A stretch of DNA of 64,000 nucleotides from Elusimicrobiota bacterium. Lineage in GTDB: Bacteria; Elusimicrobiota; Elusimicrobia; UBA1565; UBA9628. A program made the position numbers and the translations under genes. The notes beneath the pieces are model-generated. The model worked only from the letters and a program-made list of their open reading frames with translations. It did not search any database and had not been told where the DNA came from. This document shows, piece after piece, positions 61,683 through 64,000 of this stretch. How positions within the stretch are numbered: position 1 is the first letter of the stretch; the number at the start of each line of letters is the position of its first letter. The stretch is from positions 62,001-126,000 of the forward strand of contig JACRDN010000005.1 in NCBI GenBank assembly GCA_016218575.1. Direction: 5' to 3'.

Positions 61683-62900
61683 ATGGACTGGGAAATCATC
61701 GGCGCCGTCCTTCTAGGCGCCCGAATCGTTGGCGAGGGGTTCTTGGCGCCCTTGGCGCGCTTTACGGCCCAGTTCTCTCTGGCCTTCACCATAGTCTCGA
61801 TTCCTGCGGCTTACTTCCTCCTCAGGCGCGGCATGGCGCCACCTAACCCCGCCTTCGAGCCGCCGGTCACGATACTCAAGCCATTGAAGGGCGAGGACCG
61901 CGAGCTTTACGAGAACCTGCGCAGCTTCTGCACCCTGGATTATCCCCAATTCCAGGTGGTTTTCGCCCTGGATTCATCGGAGGATCCGGCTCTGCCCACG
62001 CTCCTGCGCCTGCGCGAGGAATTCCCCTCCCTGGACATGGAGATAGTGATCTCCAAGAACCGCATCGGCTTCAACCCCAAGATCAACAATCTCTCCAACA
62101 CCGCCGCCTTCATCCGCCACGACGTTCTGCTCATGTCGGACTCGGACATCCGAATAGCGCCGGATTTCCTTAAGCGCAGCGTGGCCCCCTTGCGCGATCC
62201 TCGGGTGGGCCTGGTGACCTGCTTTTATCAGTCCGCCGTCCCCAAGGGCCTCTGGGCCGGGCTCGAGGCCCTTTCGGTCAACTGCAATTTTCTCCCGCAG
62301 GCCTTGACCGCAGGCGCCTTCGGGATGCGCTTTGCCATGGGGGCCGCGATGCTCATCAGGAAATCTGTCTTGGAGAGGACCGGGGGCTTTCAAAATCTCT
62401 CCGCGCATCTGGCCGATGACTATGTCCTGGGAGAATCGGTGAAGGCCCTGGGCCTGGAGATTGCCTTCTCAACCGTGGCCGTGGACTCCATTCCCTGCAT
62501 TTCGAGCGGCCGCGAGCATCTCGAGCACCAGGCACGCTGGGCCAGGACCATTCGCCTCTGCCAGCCGTGCGGTTATTTCGGCGCAGTGCTCCTGCACGGC
62601 TTTTCGCTTCTTACCATCAAAATGCTCTTCTTCGGAGCCTCCTCGGGGGATTGGCGGCTGGCAGGCGCCCTGCTGGCGGCCAAGGCTCTCAATAAATTGG
62701 CGGTGGCCCGCCTGTTGGGCGGAAGGCAGAGCCATGCCTTCCTGGCGATCCTTCCCCTCAGCGAGTGGATAGCTTTTTGCGCGTGGCTGTCGGGATTCGG
62801 CTGCGGCCGGGTAAGCTGGCGAGGCCAGATATACGTGGTGGAGGCCAAGGGAAGGCTCGTCCCCGCCGAGATGCAACAGCCCCTGGCCGTGGAGAACTAG
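61683..62900 (+). CDS. hpnI: HpnI-like GT2 (ceramide-glucosyltransferase-type) glycosyltransferase
   Basis: A 405-residue membrane GT2 enzyme of the ceramide glucosyltransferase/HpnI type: PPVTILKPLKGEDRELYENL, the metal site SDSDIR, the catalytic-base DDYVLGE and HQARWAR (QxxRW-type). A first helix near residue 30 and several C-terminal helices anchor it. HpnI adds GlcNAc to bacteriohopanetetrol. Seven bases after hpnJ. Confidence 0.88.
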   Translation: MDWEIIGAVLLGARIVGEGFLAPLARFTAQFSLAFTIVSIPAAYFLLRRGMAPPNPAFEPPVTILKPLKGEDRELYENLRSFCTLDYPQFQVVFALDSSEDPALPTLLRLREEFPSLDMEIVISKNRIGFNPKINNLSNTAAFIRHDVLLMSDSDIRIAPDFLKRSVAPLRDPRVGLVTCFYQSAVPKGLWAGLEALSVNCNFLPQALTAGAFGMRFAMGAAMLIRKSVLERTGGFQNLSAHLADDYVLGESVKALGLEIAFSTVAVDSIPCISSGREHLEHQARWARTIRLCQPCGYFGAVLLHGFSLLTIKMLFFGASSGDWRLAGALLAAKALNKLAVARLLGGRQSHAFLAILPLSEWIAFCAWLSGFGCGRVSWRGQIYVVEAKGRLVPAEMQQPLAVEN

Positions 62901-62906
62901 GGTTTC

Positions 62907-63881
62907 ATGCGCTGGTTTCGGCGGGCGATTCTGGCGGCGGGCCTGGCCACCATGGCGCTCCTCCTGTGGCGCTTCGAGCCGGCTTTGGTCTGGGCGCGGA
63001 TCCGCGGTCTCGGGTTCGGATTCCTGGCGATCTTGGCCTTCCAGATATTCGACCATATGCTCAACGCCTTGGGCTGGCGGTTCGCTTTCTCCGGGGGCGA
63101 CGCCAAGGGGATCCCCTTTCTGGCGCTGATTCGCGGCCGCGTCGCCGGGGATGGAGTTAATTATCTCACGCCGAGCGGGACCATCGCGGGCGAGCTCATC
63201 CGCCCGGGCCTGCTCGTGGGATTTGCCCCCGAGCCGGTCCGCAACGCGAGCGTGGTGGTCGCCAAACTTTCCCAAGCCTTGGGCCAGGCTCTCTTCATCC
63301 TCCTGGGAATGCTGTTCGTCATTAACGGCAAGCTGAACCTCCTTTCCGGGACCCAACGGGCCTGGGGCATCGCGGGTTCGTCGCTCCTAATCGGCCTGAT
63401 AAGCCTCGCCGTTTACGTCATGGCACGCAAGCTCCCCAAAACCGGGAAGCTCGCCGAGCTGGGGGGACAGCTCCAAGATTATCTCGCCCGCCATCCGGGG
63501 CGTTTTTCCCTCTCGATCCTGTTTTTTATCGCGGGCTACGCCTGGGGAGCCGCCGAGGTCCTGCTCATATGCCATTTCATGGGGCTGAGCCTGTCGGTGA
63601 CCGCGGCCTTGGCCGTGGAGATATTGTCGAATCTGATAGATTCCCTATTCTTCATGGTTCCGGCCAAGGTGGGCACCCAGGAGGCCGGCAAGACGGCTAT
63701 ATTCCACGCCCTTGGCTATGCGCCGGCTCAAGGCCTGGCTTTCGGGCTGATCAGGCACTGCCGGGAAATCCTGTGGGCGTGCTTGGGCCTGCTTCTGTGC
63801 CTGGGTCGCGGGAGGGAGGACTCCCCTCTTCCAGCAAGCGAGCCTCGGCTGAGCGCAAGGCCTCTCGCACCCGCGGACTGA
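62907..63881 (+). CDS. hpnL: HpnL-like flippase-type membrane protein
   Basis: A 324-residue polytopic protein of the lysylphosphatidylglycerol-synthase transmembrane (UPF0104) fold, with about eight helices and YLTPSGTIAGELIRPGLL and VPAKVGTQEAGKTAIF, as in HpnL. HpnL proteins are linked to hopanoid clusters and possibly to lipid transport. Its last 131 bp overlap the opposite-strand hpnK. Confidence 0.82.
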   Translation: MRWFRRAILAAGLATMALLLWRFEPALVWARIRGLGFGFLAILAFQIFDHMLNALGWRFAFSGGDAKGIPFLALIRGRVAGDGVNYLTPSGTIAGELIRPGLLVGFAPEPVRNASVVVAKLSQALGQALFILLGMLFVINGKLNLLSGTQRAWGIAGSSLLIGLISLAVYVMARKLPKTGKLAELGGQLQDYLARHPGRFSLSILFFIAGYAWGAAEVLLICHFMGLSLSVTAALAVEILSNLIDSLFFMVPAKVGTQEAGKTAIFHALGYAPAQGLAFGLIRHCREILWACLGLLLCLGRGREDSPLPASEPRLSARPLAPAD

Positions 63882-64000
63882 GCAAGGCCTTGAGCTCGCT
63901 CAAAGTGTGGTGGGTCGTGGTCGGGGCGCTGTCCACCTCCGATTCGGGATCCGTCGTTGGGTGGAAATAGATTTCAGTCAGGCCCTCGGGGAGGTTCCGG
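63751..64000 (-). CDS. hpnK: HpnK/ChbG-family deacetylase, C-terminal part
   Basis: The reverse-strand frame is open from the window edge to a stop at 63751 and encodes NLPEGLTEIYFHPTTDPESE and HHTLSELKALLSPRVREAL, the C-terminal pattern of HpnK. HpnK removes the acetyl group from the hopanoid GlcNAc head group, between HpnI and HpnJ. The recognisable domain ends near 63830; the remaining tail is Pro/Ser/Gly-rich and runs antisense to hpnL. Confidence 0.75.
   Translation of the reverse strand, partial: RNLPEGLTEIYFHPTTDPESEVDSAPTTTHHTLSELKALLSPRVREALRSAEARLLEEGSPPSRDPGTEAGPSTPTGFPGSA

Overview
The window is GC-rich, gene-dense DNA from a Gram-negative bacterium with an LPS-type outer membrane. 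Evidence for this is Kdo synthesis and transfer (kdsA, kdsB, waaA), lipid A 4'-kinase (lpxK), heptose supply and heptosyltransferases, Lpt export genes (lptC, lptA, lptB) and a PorV-type outer-membrane protein. A large exported metallopeptidase with a T9SS/FlgD-like C-terminal domain, a membrane pyrophosphatase and several DUF2723/TMTC-type membrane glycosyltransferases fit an Elusimicrobiota-like or related lineage. The phylum is my inference and is not proven by any marker gene here.

Layout. 0-5.4 kb: 3' end of typA, then a reverse-strand pair (PorV-like protein and exported M36/thermolysin-like peptidase). 5.5-13.5 kb: tRNA-Arg, yebC-ruvC-ruvA-ruvB-spoIID-like-queA, then tgt and a DUF2723 membrane protein. 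Most stop and start codons overlap. 13.5-20 kb: an accessory stretch with a palindromic repeat doublet, a GT-C-like membrane protein, a 1,119-residue exported protein carrying a methyltransferase-like domain, and an XRE regulator/nucleotidyltransferase pair that looks like a toxin-antitoxin module. 20-25 kb: hppA, yajC-secD-secF. 25-43.6 kb: one long envelope region (acyltransferase, waaA, TMTC-like protein, two GT9 and two GT4 enzymes, a WaaE-like GT2, polysaccharide deacetylase, lpxK, DUF3108, rfaE1, kdsB, pyrG, kdsA, zinc-ribbon protein, lptC, lptA, lptB). PyrG makes the CTP that KdsB consumes, and KdsA makes the Kdo precursor. 43.6-60.2 kb: a mixed region with an exported protein interrupted by an apparent frameshift, two TPR proteins, feoAB under a Fur-like operator, a ceramidase-like hydrolase, a MagIII-like DNA glycosylase, a gamma-carbonic-anhydrase-like protein, nadB, uvrA and three exported proteins. 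60.2-64 kb: hpnJ, hpnI and hpnL, with the 3' end of hpnK convergent to them: the head-group branch of hopanoid modification.

The most unusual features are mainly in the DNA between genes. (1) Three dispersed 39-40 bp palindromes have outer ends that are DnaA boxes (TTATCCACA) and an inner part that looks like a bidirectional intrinsic terminator. (2) A -10 hexamer often sits 5-9 nt before a start codon, so many transcripts should be leaderless or nearly so. (3) Two glycosyltransferase genes have no ATG/GTG/TTG where the family's N-terminus requires one. (4) One exported gene is bracketed by a 26-bp direct repeat that duplicates the 3' end of the neighbouring TPR gene. (5) A 58-bp repeat doublet supplies the stop codons of both flanking genes.
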